DNA from: Planomonospora_B alba
GTDB lineage: Bacteria; Actinomycetota; Actinomycetes; Streptosporangiales; Streptosporangiaceae
DNA: 64,000 nt
Assembly (NCBI RefSeq): GCF_039534085.1
Contig: NZ_BAAAUT010000011.1
Location: 89,781-153,780, forward strand
Direction of reading: 5' to 3'
Part shown: piece after piece, positions 30,485-38,651 of the stretch
How the letters are laid out: each line of letters starts with the position of its first letter
How positions within the stretch are numbered: position 1 is the stretch's first letter
Translations under genes and position numbers: made by a program
Notes under the pieces: generated by a model
Seen by the model: only the letters and a program-made list of their open reading frames with translations
What the model was told of the DNA's origin: nothing
Database searches by the model: none

Positions 30485-30685
30485 TCAGACCTCCTGGAGG
30501 ACGTCTATCGCCCGCTCGGGGCAGTTGGACACGGCCAGGCGGGCCGCGGGCTCCCGGTCCGCGGGCACGGCACCGTCGCCGATGACCTGCCCGTAGCCCT
30601 CGTCGTCGTCGGCGAACAGCTCGGGGGAGAGGTCGTAGCAGCGGCCGTGGCCCTGGCAGCGCTCGGGGTCGATCCGTATTCTCAC
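30485..30685 (-). CDS. [3Fe-4S]-type ferredoxin, P450 partner
   Basis: This 66-aa ferredoxin carries the cluster ligands Cys10, Cys16 and Cys55 in DPERCQGHGRCYDLSPELF and SNCPERAI, with the non-cysteine position between 10 and 16 occupied as in [3Fe-4S] P450-associated ferredoxins. The GTG start at 30685 follows GGAG and overlaps the stop of the upstream TetR gene (GTGA). It ends one base before the P450 start, so the three genes are translated together. Its job is to pass single electrons to the P450. Confidence 0.93.
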   Translation of the reverse strand: MRIRIDPERCQGHGRCYDLSPELFADDDEGYGQVIGDGAVPADREPAARLAVSNCPERAIDVLQEV

Positions 30686-31302
30686 TGGGGTGCTCCGCTC
30701 TGTGCGGTGGTGTCGTCGGCGGGGGCGAGGGCGGTCACGACGCGGGCGAGCAGGGCGCTCCACTCCTCGTCGCCGACCGCGTGCAGGTCGGGCGGGACGA
30801 GCGCGCTGCCGATCGCCAGCAGGAGGCAGAAGTGGGCGAGCGCGTTCGGTGAGAGCTCCGGGTCGAGCTCGCCGCCGGCCTGGGCGGTGCGCACCAGCCC
30901 GGCGATCAGGCCGGCGCGCTCGTCGACGTAGTCGTGCATCGGCCGGGCCACCTCCGCGTCGCGGCGGGCGGCGACCAGCGCCTCGACGACGAGGTGGCCG
31001 AGTACGTCGCGGCGGTGGGGGAGGCGGCGGCCGATGGCGAGGAGCACGTCGGCGGCGGGCCGGCCGGGATCGGCGGCGAGGAGGTCGGCGAGCAGCCGCG
31101 GGCCGTGCGCGCGCAGCGCGGCCACGAGCAGCTCGGCCTTCGAGCCGAAGTGCGTGTACAGCGCGCCGTTGCTCACCCCCGCGGCCGCGGCGATGTCGGC
31201 CACGCGGGTGCCGTCGTAGCCGTGCCGCGCGAAGGCGTGCGCGGCCGCGTGCAGCAGCCGCTCGCGTGTCTCGGCGGCCGTGACCCCCGCGATGCGACCC
31301 AT
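30682..31302 (-). CDS. TetR-family regulator of the P450 operon
   Basis: This 206-aa protein has the TetR DNA-binding domain TRERLLHAAAHAFARHGYDG followed by IAAAAGVSNGALYTHFGSKA (residues about 10-55) and a helical effector domain. It is the first gene of the operon with ferredoxin and P450, overlapping the ferredoxin start by four bases, so it most likely autoregulates the operon in response to the P450 substrate or product. The ATG at 31302 fits the family start; no clear ribosome binding site precedes it. The MFS gene upstream (ending 31334) is in the same orientation. Confidence 0.9.
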   Translation of the reverse strand: MGRIAGVTAAETRERLLHAAAHAFARHGYDGTRVADIAAAAGVSNGALYTHFGSKAELLVAALRAHGPRLLADLLAADPGRPAADVLLAIGRRLPHRRDVLGHLVVEALVAARRDAEVARPMHDYVDERAGLIAGLVRTAQAGGELDPELSPNALAHFCLLLAIGSALVPPDLHAVGDEEWSALLARVVTALAPADDTTAQSGAPQ

Positions 31303-31333
31303 GAAGGAAGTAAAAGAGTGTTCATTTGATTCG

Positions 31334-32752
31334 TCAATGCCCCGTTTCGGGCGGGCCGGTGGGGTCGTCGGGGGAGCCTGCCCGCCGCCGTGCCGCGGCG
31401 AGGAGGGCCCCGGCGGCCGCCGCGGCGGCGGTGACCAGGAAGGCGGCACGGAACTGGGCGTGGCCGGGCGCGGTGTCCAGGACCAGGGTGAGGACGGCGA
31501 CGGTGAGCGCACCCGAGAGGTACTGGGAGGTGGTGAGCAGGGCGCCCGCCGTTCCCTGGTGCTCCGCCGGCACGTCCCGGGTACCGATGACGAACATCGC
31601 CGAGTAGATCACCCCGTGGCCGAAGCCGCTGAGGACGAGCCCCGGCAGCAGGTCGGCGGCGTAGGAGCCCCCGTGCAGGGTGAGCGCGAGCCAGGACAGG
31701 CCCGCCGCGGCGGCGGCGAACCCGGCGAGGAGCACGGTGGCCGGGCGGGCCCGCCGTACGGCGCGGCCCGCGGCCGCGTTGCCGGCGGTCACCATGAGGG
31801 CCAGCGGCAGGAAGGCCAGTCCCGCCTGGAGCGGGGAGTAGTCCTCGACCGTCTGCAGCAGGAGGGTGAGCAGGTAGAACTCCGAGCCCACGCTCGCCAT
31901 GTAGAGCGCGGTCGCCCCCGCGCCGGTGCGCAGCGAGGCGATGCGCCGCAGGACGGGCTCGATCAGGACGCCGCGCGCGGCCCTCTCGTTGCGGACGAAG
32001 CACAGCAGCAGGACCGGGGCGAGGGCGAGGGGGACGAGGGCCGGCCCGGAGGTCCAGCCCCGGTCGGCGGCCAGGGTCAGCCCGAGGACCAGGGTGAGCA
32101 CGGTGCCGGTGCCGAGGACCGAGGCGAGCACCGGGAGCCGGCCGGACGGGGCGCGGCCGCGGGCCGGGCGGGCGGTCCACAGGACGGCGCCCAGCGCGCA
32201 CAGCAGGGTGAGGGGGACGTTGACGAAGAAGGTCAGTCGCCAGGACGCCGTGGTGAGCAGGCCGCCGAGGATCGCGCCGGCGGCGAGGCCCGAGGCCCCG
32301 ACCGAGCCCCACACCGCCAGCGCCCTGGTGCGCGCGGGGCCCGCGGGGAAGGCCGTCCCGATGAGGGCGAGGACGGCGGGCTGGAGCAGGGCGGCCCCGA
32401 GCCCCTGCCCAGCGCGCGCGGCCAGCAGGAGCGTCCCGTCGCCGGCCGCGCCGCCGAGCGCGCCGGCGGCGCCGAAGCCGACGACCGCCAGGACGAACAG
32501 GCGGCGGGCGCCGAGCCGGTCCGCCAGGCGTCCACCGACGATGAGGAAGCCCGCGAAGAGGACCCCGTAGGCGCTGACGACCCACTGGGCGAGGGCGGGG
32601 TCGAGGGCCAGGTCGGCGGCGATGCCGGGCAGGGCGATGTAGATGACCGAGTAGTCGAGGGCGATGAGGAACTGGGCGACCGCGACCACGGCCAGGGTGC
32701 CGTGCCCGCGCCCGGCCGCCGGCGGTGCTGCTGTCATGACTCCGGTGGGCAT
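31334..32752 (-). CDS. DHA2-type MFS multidrug transporter
   Basis: This protein of about 472 aa has around fourteen membrane helices and the EmrB/QacA features ALDYSVIYIALPGIAADL (helix 1) and GGRLADRLGARRLFVLAVVG (motif A), together with WRLTFFVNVPLTL (motif near helix 6). It should export drugs or metabolites using the proton gradient. The start is uncertain: in-frame ATG codons lie at 32770, 32752 and 32737, all within the promoter region shared with the divergent MerR gene; I chose 32752 as a compromise. It lies 31 bases upstream of the TetR-ferredoxin-P450 operon in the same direction. Confidence 0.88.
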   Translation of the reverse strand: MPTGVMTAAPPAAGRGHGTLAVVAVAQFLIALDYSVIYIALPGIAADLALDPALAQWVVSAYGVLFAGFLIVGGRLADRLGARRLFVLAVVGFGAAGALGGAAGDGTLLLAARAGQGLGAALLQPAVLALIGTAFPAGPARTRALAVWGSVGASGLAAGAILGGLLTTASWRLTFFVNVPLTLLCALGAVLWTARPARGRAPSGRLPVLASVLGTGTVLTLVLGLTLAADRGWTSGPALVPLALAPVLLLCFVRNERAARGVLIEPVLRRIASLRTGAGATALYMASVGSEFYLLTLLLQTVEDYSPLQAGLAFLPLALMVTAGNAAAGRAVRRARPATVLLAGFAAAAAGLSWLALTLHGGSYAADLLPGLVLSGFGHGVIYSAMFVIGTRDVPAEHQGTAGALLTTSQYLSGALTVAVLTLVLDTAPGHAQFRAAFLVTAAAAAAGALLAAARRRAGSPDDPTGPPETGH

Positions 32753-32807
32753 GAGAGCATGCTTGTACATTCACATTAGTGAGAAGGGAAGCGCACGGGA
32801 GGACGCC

Positions 32808-33194
32808 GTGAGGATCGGGGAGCTGGCCGCGCGCACGGGCGTGCCCACGCGGCTGCTGCGCTACTACGAGGAGCGGGGACTGCTCGATCCCGGCCGGACG
32901 GCGAACGGCTACCGGGACTACGCCGAGTGCCTCGTCGACCGGGTCGTGCAGATCCGCGGCCTGATCGACGCCGGGGTGCCCACGCGGATCATCGGGCGGA
33001 TCCTGCCCTGCCTCGACGACCCGCGCGCGATCCACGTCGCCGACGCCGACCCGGAGATCATCGCGGCCCTGGAGCGCCACCGCGATCAGCTCGACGCGCG
33101 CATCCGCTGCCTGACCAGGAACCGGGACGCGATCGGCGCCTACCTCGACGCGGTCCGCGGCCTCCCGTCCGCGGACCGCGTCACCGCCGGGTGA
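32808..33194 (+). CDS. MerR-family transcriptional regulator
   Basis: This 128-aa protein begins VRIGELAARTGVPTRLLRYY followed by EERGLLDPGRTANGYRDY, the MerR winged helix, and continues into a coiled-coil dimerisation helix. No C-terminal metal or ligand domain of large size is present. The GTG at 32808 follows GGGAGG at good spacing. It is divergent from the MFS exporter, the typical layout for a MerR activator of efflux; the promoter between them contains TTGTACATTCACATTAG. Its last 14 bases overlap the 3' end of the convergent RibD-type gene. Confidence 0.9.
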   Translation: MRIGELAARTGVPTRLLRYYEERGLLDPGRTANGYRDYAECLVDRVVQIRGLIDAGVPTRIIGRILPCLDDPRAIHVADADPEIIAALERHRDQLDARIRCLTRNRDAIGAYLDAVRGLPSADRVTAG

Positions 33195-33774
33195 ACCAGG
33201 TGACGGTGGCGCCGTTGCCGAAGGAGCGCGACCGGGTGGGGACGAAATGGGTGGGGTCGAACTCCCCGGCGACCATGGGCAGGCCCGCGCCCGCGACCAC
33301 GGGGTAGCTCTTGACGATCAGCTCGTCGATCTCCGGGAGCAGGGATCCGGCGAGCCTGCCGCCGCCGCAGAGCCAGATGTCCATGCCGCCCTCCTTCTTC
33401 AGCCGCCGCACCAGTGCCAGGGGGTCGCCGGAGACCAGCTCCACCCCGGGCTCGTCGATCCCGGGGATCGTGGTCGAGACGACGTACTGCTTCAGGTGCC
33501 GGTAGGGACTGGTGACGGCGGTGTCGACCTGGTAGGTGCCGCGGCCCATCAGCACGGTGTCGAAGCGCCGGTTGGGCGCGTCGAGGCCGATCTGCGCGCG
33601 GAGGTGGGTGGGCACCGTGTCGGGATACTCCGCGGTGATCCAGGCCATCATGTCGTCCATCGGCTCGGCGGACCGGTCGGCCGGGCCGCAGTCGAAGTAG
33701 AAGTCGAACTCGCCGCCCGGCCCGGCGATGTAGCCGTCGAGGCTGACGCCGACGTAGTAGACCAGCTTCCGCAT
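33181..33774 (-). CDS. Dihydrofolate-reductase-like protein (RibD C-terminal family)
   Basis: This 197-aa protein has the DHFR-like fold: MRKLVYYVGVSLDGYIAGPG at the start, FDTVLMGRGTYQVDTAVTSP in the middle and MDIWLCGGGRLAGSLLPEID carrying the nucleotide-binding glycines near residue 135. It differs clearly from the relative at 11444, so the two are not recent duplicates. The 3' end overlaps the MerR gene by 14 bases. Upstream lies a short region with AGTACT palindromes. It is probably an NADPH-dependent reductase with an unknown substrate. Confidence 0.9.
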   Translation of the reverse strand: MRKLVYYVGVSLDGYIAGPGGEFDFYFDCGPADRSAEPMDDMMAWITAEYPDTVPTHLRAQIGLDAPNRRFDTVLMGRGTYQVDTAVTSPYRHLKQYVVSTTIPGIDEPGVELVSGDPLALVRRLKKEGGMDIWLCGGGRLAGSLLPEIDELIVKSYPVVAGAGLPMVAGEFDPTHFVPTRSRSFGNGATVTWFTRR

Positions 33775-33790
33775 ACTTCACTCCGCTCTA

Positions 33791-33827
33791 AGTACTTTGT
33801 CTGTAGTGATTGTGACCGTAGTACTAC
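33791..33827. promoter_or_regulatory. AGTACT palindromes upstream of the reductase gene
   Basis: AGTACT occurs at 33791-33796 and 33820-33825, the latter inside the perfect 10-bp palindrome GTAGTACTAC (33818-33827). The pair lies in the promoter region of the minus-strand reductase gene and is a good operator candidate for an unidentified regulator. Confidence 0.5.
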
Positions 33828-33896
33828 GAGCAGAGTGGTGTCAACAGGGAATCGGGATACGGGGCCCGAGGGGCCGGAGGCCGGGAGGGCCGGCGC

Positions 33897-35078
33897 TCAG
33901 CGGGACGCCGCGGACACCGGCTCGTCCCAGGCGATCCGGTGGTCGTACATCCAGGCCAGCGTGTTCCGGCGGGTCAGGTGCCGCATGACCGCCGGCAGCA
34001 CGAGGTCGCGGACGAAGGCGCCGGCGGGGCCCGGGGCCTTGCCGGTTCCGTTCCGCCTGCCCTGGGCCACGACCCGCTCCACCCGGCCGCGCCGGAGCCG
34101 CTCGAAGGCGGCGAACGCCTCGCGGGTGTCCGGCAGGTCGCGCAGGCACATGGCCAGCACCACCGCGTCCTCGATCGCCATCGACGCGCCCTGGCCCGCC
34201 GAGGGGGAGGTCGCGTGCGCGGCGTCGCCCACGATCACCATGCGCTCGTTGGACCACGTCGGCACGGTCGGCAGGTCGTAGGTGTTCCAGGCGGGCAGGA
34301 TGTGCTCGGTCGCGCCGATGATGTCGAGCATCGGGCCGGTGTCGCCGGTGAACAGCTCCGCCAACCTGGCCCGCCACCGCTCCGGGGTGATCGCGGCCAG
34401 TTCCTGCGGGCTCGGCTCGCCGGGGCTGGGCGGGTTGGCGAACCACCACACCTCCCCGCCCGGGTGGACCAGGTAGCCGAAGAAGCACCTGCGGCCGAAG
34501 ACGAAGTGGTTGGTCCCCGCCTCGCCCGGCACGGTGACGCCCCGCGCGAAACCGCCCGTGTTCAGCAGCCCCACGTGCCGGGCGCGCGGCGCCCCGGGGT
34601 CGATGACCGTCCGGACGCGCGAGCGCAGCCCGTCGGCTCCGACGAGCAGGTCGCCCTCGGCGGTGCTCCCGTCGGCGAAGACCGCCCGCACGCCGTCCGG
34701 GGTGACCGAGGCGTCGGTGAGGCGCCTGCCGTAGTGGATCGGGATGCCGCGCCGTACGGCCTCGTCGCGCAGGGCCCGGTAGAGGTCGGCGCGCTTCAGC
34801 GTCCGGCTGGGCTGGTGGAGGACGGCAAGCGGCTTGCCGCGCGCGTTGGTGATCCGCATCCGCGGGGTGTCCACGCCCAGGTCCGCGACGAGGCCGTGCA
34901 GGCCGAGCGGGCGCAGTGCCTCCAGCCCGTTGACCGCGAGGGTGAGGAAGGCGCCCACCCCCTCGGCGCCGTGGTCGTAGGCCTCGAAGACCTCGCCGTC
35001 GACGCCGGCCCGCTGCAGGGCCATGGCCGTCACCGGGCCGGCGATGCCCCCGCCGATGATCAGAGCTCGCTTAGTCAT
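33897..35078 (-). CDS. FAD-dependent monooxygenase
   Basis: This 393-aa flavoprotein has the dinucleotide-binding motif ALIIGGGIAGPVTAMALQRA at residues 4-23 and the second FAD motif GDAAHATSPSAGQGASMAIE around residue 280, with LLVGADGLRSRVR (DG motif) near 155. This is the class A aromatic-hydroxylase/tetracycline-destructase superfamily. The start at 35078 lies inside the left half of an inverted repeat that extends towards the divergent PadR gene, so PadR binding would block it. Oxidation of an aromatic compound or antibiotic is plausible; substrate is not determinable. Confidence 0.92.
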   Translation of the reverse strand: MTKRALIIGGGIAGPVTAMALQRAGVDGEVFEAYDHGAEGVGAFLTLAVNGLEALRPLGLHGLVADLGVDTPRMRITNARGKPLAVLHQPSRTLKRADLYRALRDEAVRRGIPIHYGRRLTDASVTPDGVRAVFADGSTAEGDLLVGADGLRSRVRTVIDPGAPRARHVGLLNTGGFARGVTVPGEAGTNHFVFGRRCFFGYLVHPGGEVWWFANPPSPGEPSPQELAAITPERWRARLAELFTGDTGPMLDIIGATEHILPAWNTYDLPTVPTWSNERMVIVGDAAHATSPSAGQGASMAIEDAVVLAMCLRDLPDTREAFAAFERLRRGRVERVVAQGRRNGTGKAPGPAGAFVRDLVLPAVMRHLTRRNTLAWMYDHRIAWDEPVSAASR

Positions 35079-35104
35079 GTAATGACTATACATAAAATGA
35101 CTAA
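35071..35104. promoter_or_regulatory. Inverted TTAGTCAT...ATGACTAA operator
   Basis: TTAGTCAT (35071-35078) and ATGACTAA (35097-35104) are perfect reverse complements, and a third ATGACTA lies between them at 35082-35088. The left half overlaps the start codon of the monooxygenase gene. Position between divergent monooxygenase and PadR genes makes it the likely PadR site. Confidence 0.65.
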
Positions 35105-35130
35105 GAAGGGAACGGTCCTACGATGGCGCC

Positions 35131-35703
35131 ATGTCCACGAGGCGGTCTCCCCTGGCCATGGCGCTGCTCTCCCTGGTCGCCGAGGAGCCCATGCACGCGT
35201 ACCGCATGCAGCAGCTGATCAAGGAGCGGCACAAGGACGACGTCGTCAACGTCGCGCAGCGCAACAGCGTCTACCAGACGATCGACCGGCTGCTCCGCGC
35301 CGGCCTCATCGCGGTCCGGGAGACCTCGCGGGAGGAGAACCGCCCGGAGCGGACCGTCTACGAGCTCACCGCCGCCGGGCTGGAGACGCTGCGCGACTGG
35401 ATGCGGACGATGCTCGCCACGCCGGCCCGGGAGTTCCCCGAGTTCCCCGCCGCGCTCGCCTTCCTGCCGGTGCTGCCGGCGCAGGAGGCCCGTTCCGCGC
35501 TGGAGGAGCGCCTGGCGGCCCTGGAGGCGGGGCTGGCCGCGCTGGACGGTGAGCTGGCCGAGGGCGCGGCCTTCCTGCCCCGCCTCTTCCTCGTGGAGAG
35601 CGAGTACCGGCGGGCCGTGCTCCGGGCGGAACTCGACTACGTCCGGGAACTGGTCGCCGACCTGCGGGACGGCCGGCTCGCCTGGGACCGCTTCCTGACG
35701 TGA
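35131..35703 (+). CDS. PadR-family regulator, first of two neighbours
   Basis: This 190-aa protein has the PadR winged helix: SPLAMALLSLVAEEPMHAYR, then AQRNSVYQTIDRLLRAGLIA and a wing around residue 75, followed by a helical C-terminal domain rich in Ala, Leu and Glu. It is divergent from the FAD monooxygenase with a clear inverted repeat between. PadR proteins often respond to phenolic compounds, which would suit control of an aromatic monooxygenase. The second PadR gene starts about 106 bases downstream and is a distant relative only. Confidence 0.9.
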   Translation: MSTRRSPLAMALLSLVAEEPMHAYRMQQLIKERHKDDVVNVAQRNSVYQTIDRLLRAGLIAVRETSREENRPERTVYELTAAGLETLRDWMRTMLATPAREFPEFPAALAFLPVLPAQEARSALEERLAALEAGLAALDGELAEGAAFLPRLFLVESEYRRAVLRAELDYVRELVADLRDGRLAWDRFLT

Positions 35704-35777
35704 CGGACCCGCCCCGCGAGGCGGACGCCCCCCTGCGGGCTTGCCCGTCCCCGCGCCGGCTCTTATGGTCATGTCCA

Positions 35778-35787
35778 TGACTAGTCA
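35778..35787. promoter_or_regulatory. TGACTAGTCA palindrome before the second padR gene
   Basis: This perfect 10-bp palindrome lies about 22 bases upstream of the start at 35810 and reuses the TGACTA half-site of the operator at 35071-35104. One PadR protein may therefore see both places. Confidence 0.55.
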
Positions 35788-35809
35788 AATCCATGAGTAC
35801 GGCTGACGC

Positions 35810-36388
35810 ATGGCGCTCCGGCACGCGGTGCTGGCGGCGCTGCTGGACGGCGAGTACAGCGGCTACCAGCTGGCCAAGATCTTCGATGTGGGCGTCGCCG
35901 ACTTCTGGTACGCCGCCCCGCAGCAGCTCTACGCCGAGCTGGCCAGGATGGAGGCCGCCGGCCTGGTGGCGGGTCGCCGGGTGGTGCAGCAGGGCCGTCC
36001 CGACAAGCGGGTGTTCACCGTGACCGAGGCCGGCCTCGCCGAGCTGGCCGCGTTCGCCGCCGCACCGGCCAAGCCGTTGCTGATCCGCGACGACCTGATC
36101 GTGAAGGTCCACGCCTGCGACCTGCTCGATCCCGGCCCTCTGATCGACCAGCTGCACGAGCGCGCCAGGGAGGCGGCGGCCAAGCTCGAACTGTTCGGCA
36201 GGATGCTGGCGCACCTGCGGGGCGGGCTGGAGGAGGAGGAGTTCCTGCGCCGGGGGGAGCGCGTCGGCCCGTACCTCACGTGCCTGGGCGGGCTCCGGCT
36301 GGAGCGGCAGATGCACGAGTGGTGCGTGCAGACGGCGCGGACACTGAGCGGGCGCGCCGCGCGGCGCGCGGAGAGGAGGCCGTCGTGA
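35810..36388 (+). CDS. PadR-family regulator, second of two neighbours
   Basis: This 192-aa protein starts MALRHAVLAALLDGEYSGYQ with the PadR helix-turn-helix and YAAPQQLYAELARMEAAGLV followed by GRPDKRVFTVTEAGLAEL as the wing. The C-terminal half (residues 90-190) is helical (Vir_act_alpha_C type). The stop overlaps the GTG of the downstream SGNH hydrolase by four bases, so regulator and enzyme are co-translated. The palindrome TGACTAGTCA lies just upstream. It shares little sequence with the neighbouring PadR beyond family motifs. Confidence 0.9.
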   Translation: MALRHAVLAALLDGEYSGYQLAKIFDVGVADFWYAAPQQLYAELARMEAAGLVAGRRVVQQGRPDKRVFTVTEAGLAELAAFAAAPAKPLLIRDDLIVKVHACDLLDPGPLIDQLHERAREAAAKLELFGRMLAHLRGGLEEEEFLRRGERVGPYLTCLGGLRLERQMHEWCVQTARTLSGRAARRAERRPS

Positions 36389-37161
36389 CGGTCTATCACC
36401 GGTACGTCGCCCTCGGGGACAGCCAGACCGAGGGGCTCGGCGACGGCGACGACGTGCGGGGGCACCGCGGCTTCGCCGACCGGCTCGCCGAGCACCTGGC
36501 CCGCGCCGACCCCGGCCTGCTGTACGCCAACCTCGCGGTGCGCGGCAGGCGCGCCGTCCAGGTGCGCGACGAGCAGCTCCCGGCCGCCCTGGCGCTGCGG
36601 CCCGATCTGGCCACGGTGGTGGCGGGCATGAACGACCTCATCCGGCCTGGGTTCGACGCGGCCGAGGTGGCGGGCGCCCTGGAGGAGATGTTCGCCCGGT
36701 TGACCGCCGCCGGGGCGCGCGTGGTCACCGTGACCTACCCCGACATCGGCAGGATCGTCCCGCTCGCGCGGCGGCTGCTGCCCAGGGTGCTCGATCTCAA
36801 CGAGCGCATCCGCCGGGCCGCCGCCCGCCACGACGTGGTCGTCGTCGACACCTTCCCGCTCGTGTCCGTCACCGACGCCCGGCTGTGGAGCGCGGACCGG
36901 CTGCACGCCAGCCCCGCCGGGCACGCCGTGATCGCCGCCGCGCTGGCGCACGCGCTGGACCTGCCCGGCAGCGACGGCACGTGGATGGACCCGCTCCCGC
37001 CGCTGCCCGCGCCTCCCGTCTGGCGCGCGGCGGCGACGGAACTGCGCTGGTTCACCGCGTTCGCCGGACCGTGGCTCGGCCGCCGCCTGCTCGGCCGCTC
37101 CTCCGGCGACGGCCGGACGGCCAAGCGCCCCGCTCTCGCACCGGTCGATATCCGGACGTAG
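36385..37161 (+). CDS. SGNH/GDSL hydrolase
   Basis: This 258-aa protein has SGNH block I YVALGDSQTEG with the catalytic serine at residue 13, block II/III signatures LLYANLAVRGR and VVAGMNDLIRPG, and block V DRLHASPAGH with the histidine near residue 177. It lacks a signal peptide, so it is likely cytoplasmic, unlike many secreted GDSL lipases. The GTG start at 36385 is preceded by GAGGAGG and overlaps the padR stop. Esterase or acyl hydrolase activity is expected; the coupling to PadR suggests an inducible detoxification or catabolic step. Confidence 0.9.
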   Translation: MTVYHRYVALGDSQTEGLGDGDDVRGHRGFADRLAEHLARADPGLLYANLAVRGRRAVQVRDEQLPAALALRPDLATVVAGMNDLIRPGFDAAEVAGALEEMFARLTAAGARVVTVTYPDIGRIVPLARRLLPRVLDLNERIRRAAARHDVVVVDTFPLVSVTDARLWSADRLHASPAGHAVIAAALAHALDLPGSDGTWMDPLPPLPAPPVWRAAATELRWFTAFAGPWLGRRLLGRSSGDGRTAKRPALAPVDIRT

Positions 37162-37403
37162 ACACTTTTAGCGTTTGGATTATTACTAAGAGTGACATAA
37201 CTGCTCCTGCAACGTCACCACGACGGACGGGGGAGCCGTGGGCGGGGAGCGCAGACCGCGGGGACAGGGCGGGAGCACGGGATTGCGCCCATGCTGCCTG
37301 CCACGACGACGGCCGGCCCTGCCCGGCTGCCGCAGGCCCGGGACCACCCGGGGGGAGGACCTCCGGTGACGGCCCGCCGGCCGGGCGGGAGCGGGGGTGG
37401 ACC

Positions 37404-38504
37404 GTGAGGCGGACCGGGCGGACCGGGTGGGCCGAAGGGCGGACCGGGCGGACCGGGCGGGCCGGGCGGACCGGGCGGGCCGGGCGGCTGACCGCGCTCG
37501 CGGGGCTGGCCGCGGCCGTGTCCCTCGGAGCGCCCGCCGGGGCGCCCCAGGGGGCGCTCGGCGCGGCGGCGCCCGCCGCCGGGACGGGGACGGCCGCGTC
37601 GCCGTTCCCCGACGGGTCCACGCCCGCGCCGCCCTTCCCGGATGCGGCCGGGGCGGTGCCGTCGTTCCCGGATGCGGCCGCGCCCGCGCCACCGTTCCCG
37701 GATGCGGCCGGGCTCATGGCGCCGGATCCGGGGGCGTCTCCCCCGGGGACGGGCGGGGCGGTGCCGCCGGCCCAGGAGGCGTCCTCCCCGGCGGCCGGGG
37801 AGGACGGGCGCACCGGGCGCCACGTGTTCCGGGACGAGTTCACCGGCCCCGCCGGGCGGGGGCCCTCCGCCGCGCGGTGGCGGCAGGAGAAGGGGTGCAT
37901 GTGGGGGCACGGGGCCGAGGACCAGTGCTACACCGCGGCGAGGCGCAACGCGCGGCTCGACGGCGCCGGGCATCTCGTGATCACCGCCCGGGCGGAGAGG
38001 CACGTCGGAGCCGACGGGGTGTCGCGCGCGTACACCTCGGCGCGGCTCGTCTCCCGGCCCGCCTGGAAGGGCGGCACCCTGGAGGTCAGGGCGAAGATGT
38101 CCGGGTGGCAGGCCGGCGCGTGGCCCGCGATCTGGCTGCTCGGCAGGCCCGCGGCGAAGACGCCGCACTACGGCGAGATCGACCTGATGGAGAACGGCCT
38201 CAACGGGGCGAGCTGGGACCCGGAATACCACGTGCACACCGACGGGGGCGGCTCCGGCGCCGGGGGCGCCTACGGGGTCGACGCCACCCGGTGGCACGTC
38301 TACAAGGTCAGGTGGACCACGGGGCGGTCCGGCCGGGCGTGGTTCTACCTCGACGGCAGGCTCGTGCGGGTCCTGCCGTACCGGGTGCCGGCGGACTCGC
38401 CCGCCGAGGTGATCCTGAACATCGCCGTCGGCTCGCAGGCCGGCACCCCGGCGGCGAGGCTGAACAGCACCCTGACCGTGGACTACGTCCGGGTGAGCAG
38501 GTGA
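37404..38504 (+). CDS. Secreted glycoside hydrolase family 16 protein
   Basis: This 366-aa protein has the GH16 catalytic signature GEIDLMEN, with nucleophile Glu258, Asp260 and acid/base Glu263, in a domain spanning about 130-366 that includes AWPAIWLLGRP and the C-terminal strand LTVDYVRVSR. GH16 enzymes cut beta-1,3- or mixed-linkage glucans and related polymers. The N-terminus has an unusually arginine-rich stretch (RRTGRTGWAEGRTGRTGRAG) before a hydrophobic segment, possibly a Tat-type signal. Residues 70-105 contain four FPD repeats (PPFPDAAGA-like) as a linker. The GTG at 37404 is inferred from spacing; the true start may differ. The preceding 37162-37403 gap shows no gene. Confidence 0.88.
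   Translation: MRRTGRTGWAEGRTGRTGRAGRTGRAGRLTALAGLAAAVSLGAPAGAPQGALGAAAPAAGTGTAASPFPDGSTPAPPFPDAAGAVPSFPDAAAPAPPFPDAAGLMAPDPGASPPGTGGAVPPAQEASSPAAGEDGRTGRHVFRDEFTGPAGRGPSAARWRQEKGCMWGHGAEDQCYTAARRNARLDGAGHLVITARAERHVGADGVSRAYTSARLVSRPAWKGGTLEVRAKMSGWQAGAWPAIWLLGRPAAKTPHYGEIDLMENGLNGASWDPEYHVHTDGGGSGAGGAYGVDATRWHVYKVRWTTGRSGRAWFYLDGRLVRVLPYRVPADSPAEVILNIAVGSQAGTPAARLNSTLTVDYVRVSR
37407..37490. repeat. Tandem GGGCGGACC repeats in the GH16 leader
   Basis: The 9-base unit CGGGCGGAC/CGGGCGGGC repeats about eight times and encodes the RTG/RAG leader residues. It is a minisatellite-like tract, likely to vary by slippage, which would change the charge and length of the signal region. Confidence 0.6.
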
Positions 38505-38604
38505 CCGGTGCCCGGCCCGGCGGTCCGCCCGACGGGGAAACCCCGCTGGCGGCCATGGTCCGGTACGGATACCACCAGGCGCGGTACAAGCCATGGTGTG
38601 GAAT

Positions 38605-38623
38605 GCCCGCGCCTCGTGCGGGC
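38605..38623. terminator. Weak hairpin between GH16 and CPBP genes
   Basis: GCCCGC and GCGGGC form a 6-bp stem around a 7-base loop, about 100 bases after the GH16 stop. It may end the GH16 transcript; the short stem keeps confidence low. Confidence 0.3.
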
Positions 38624-38651
38624 GCGCGGCCGCCGTTCCTAGCGTTGGCCC

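Noticed and set aside
37407..37490. Possible CRISPR or regulatory iteron array.
   Set aside because: Units are nine bases with no spacers and encode the RTG/RAG leader of the GH16 protein; a minisatellite explains it.
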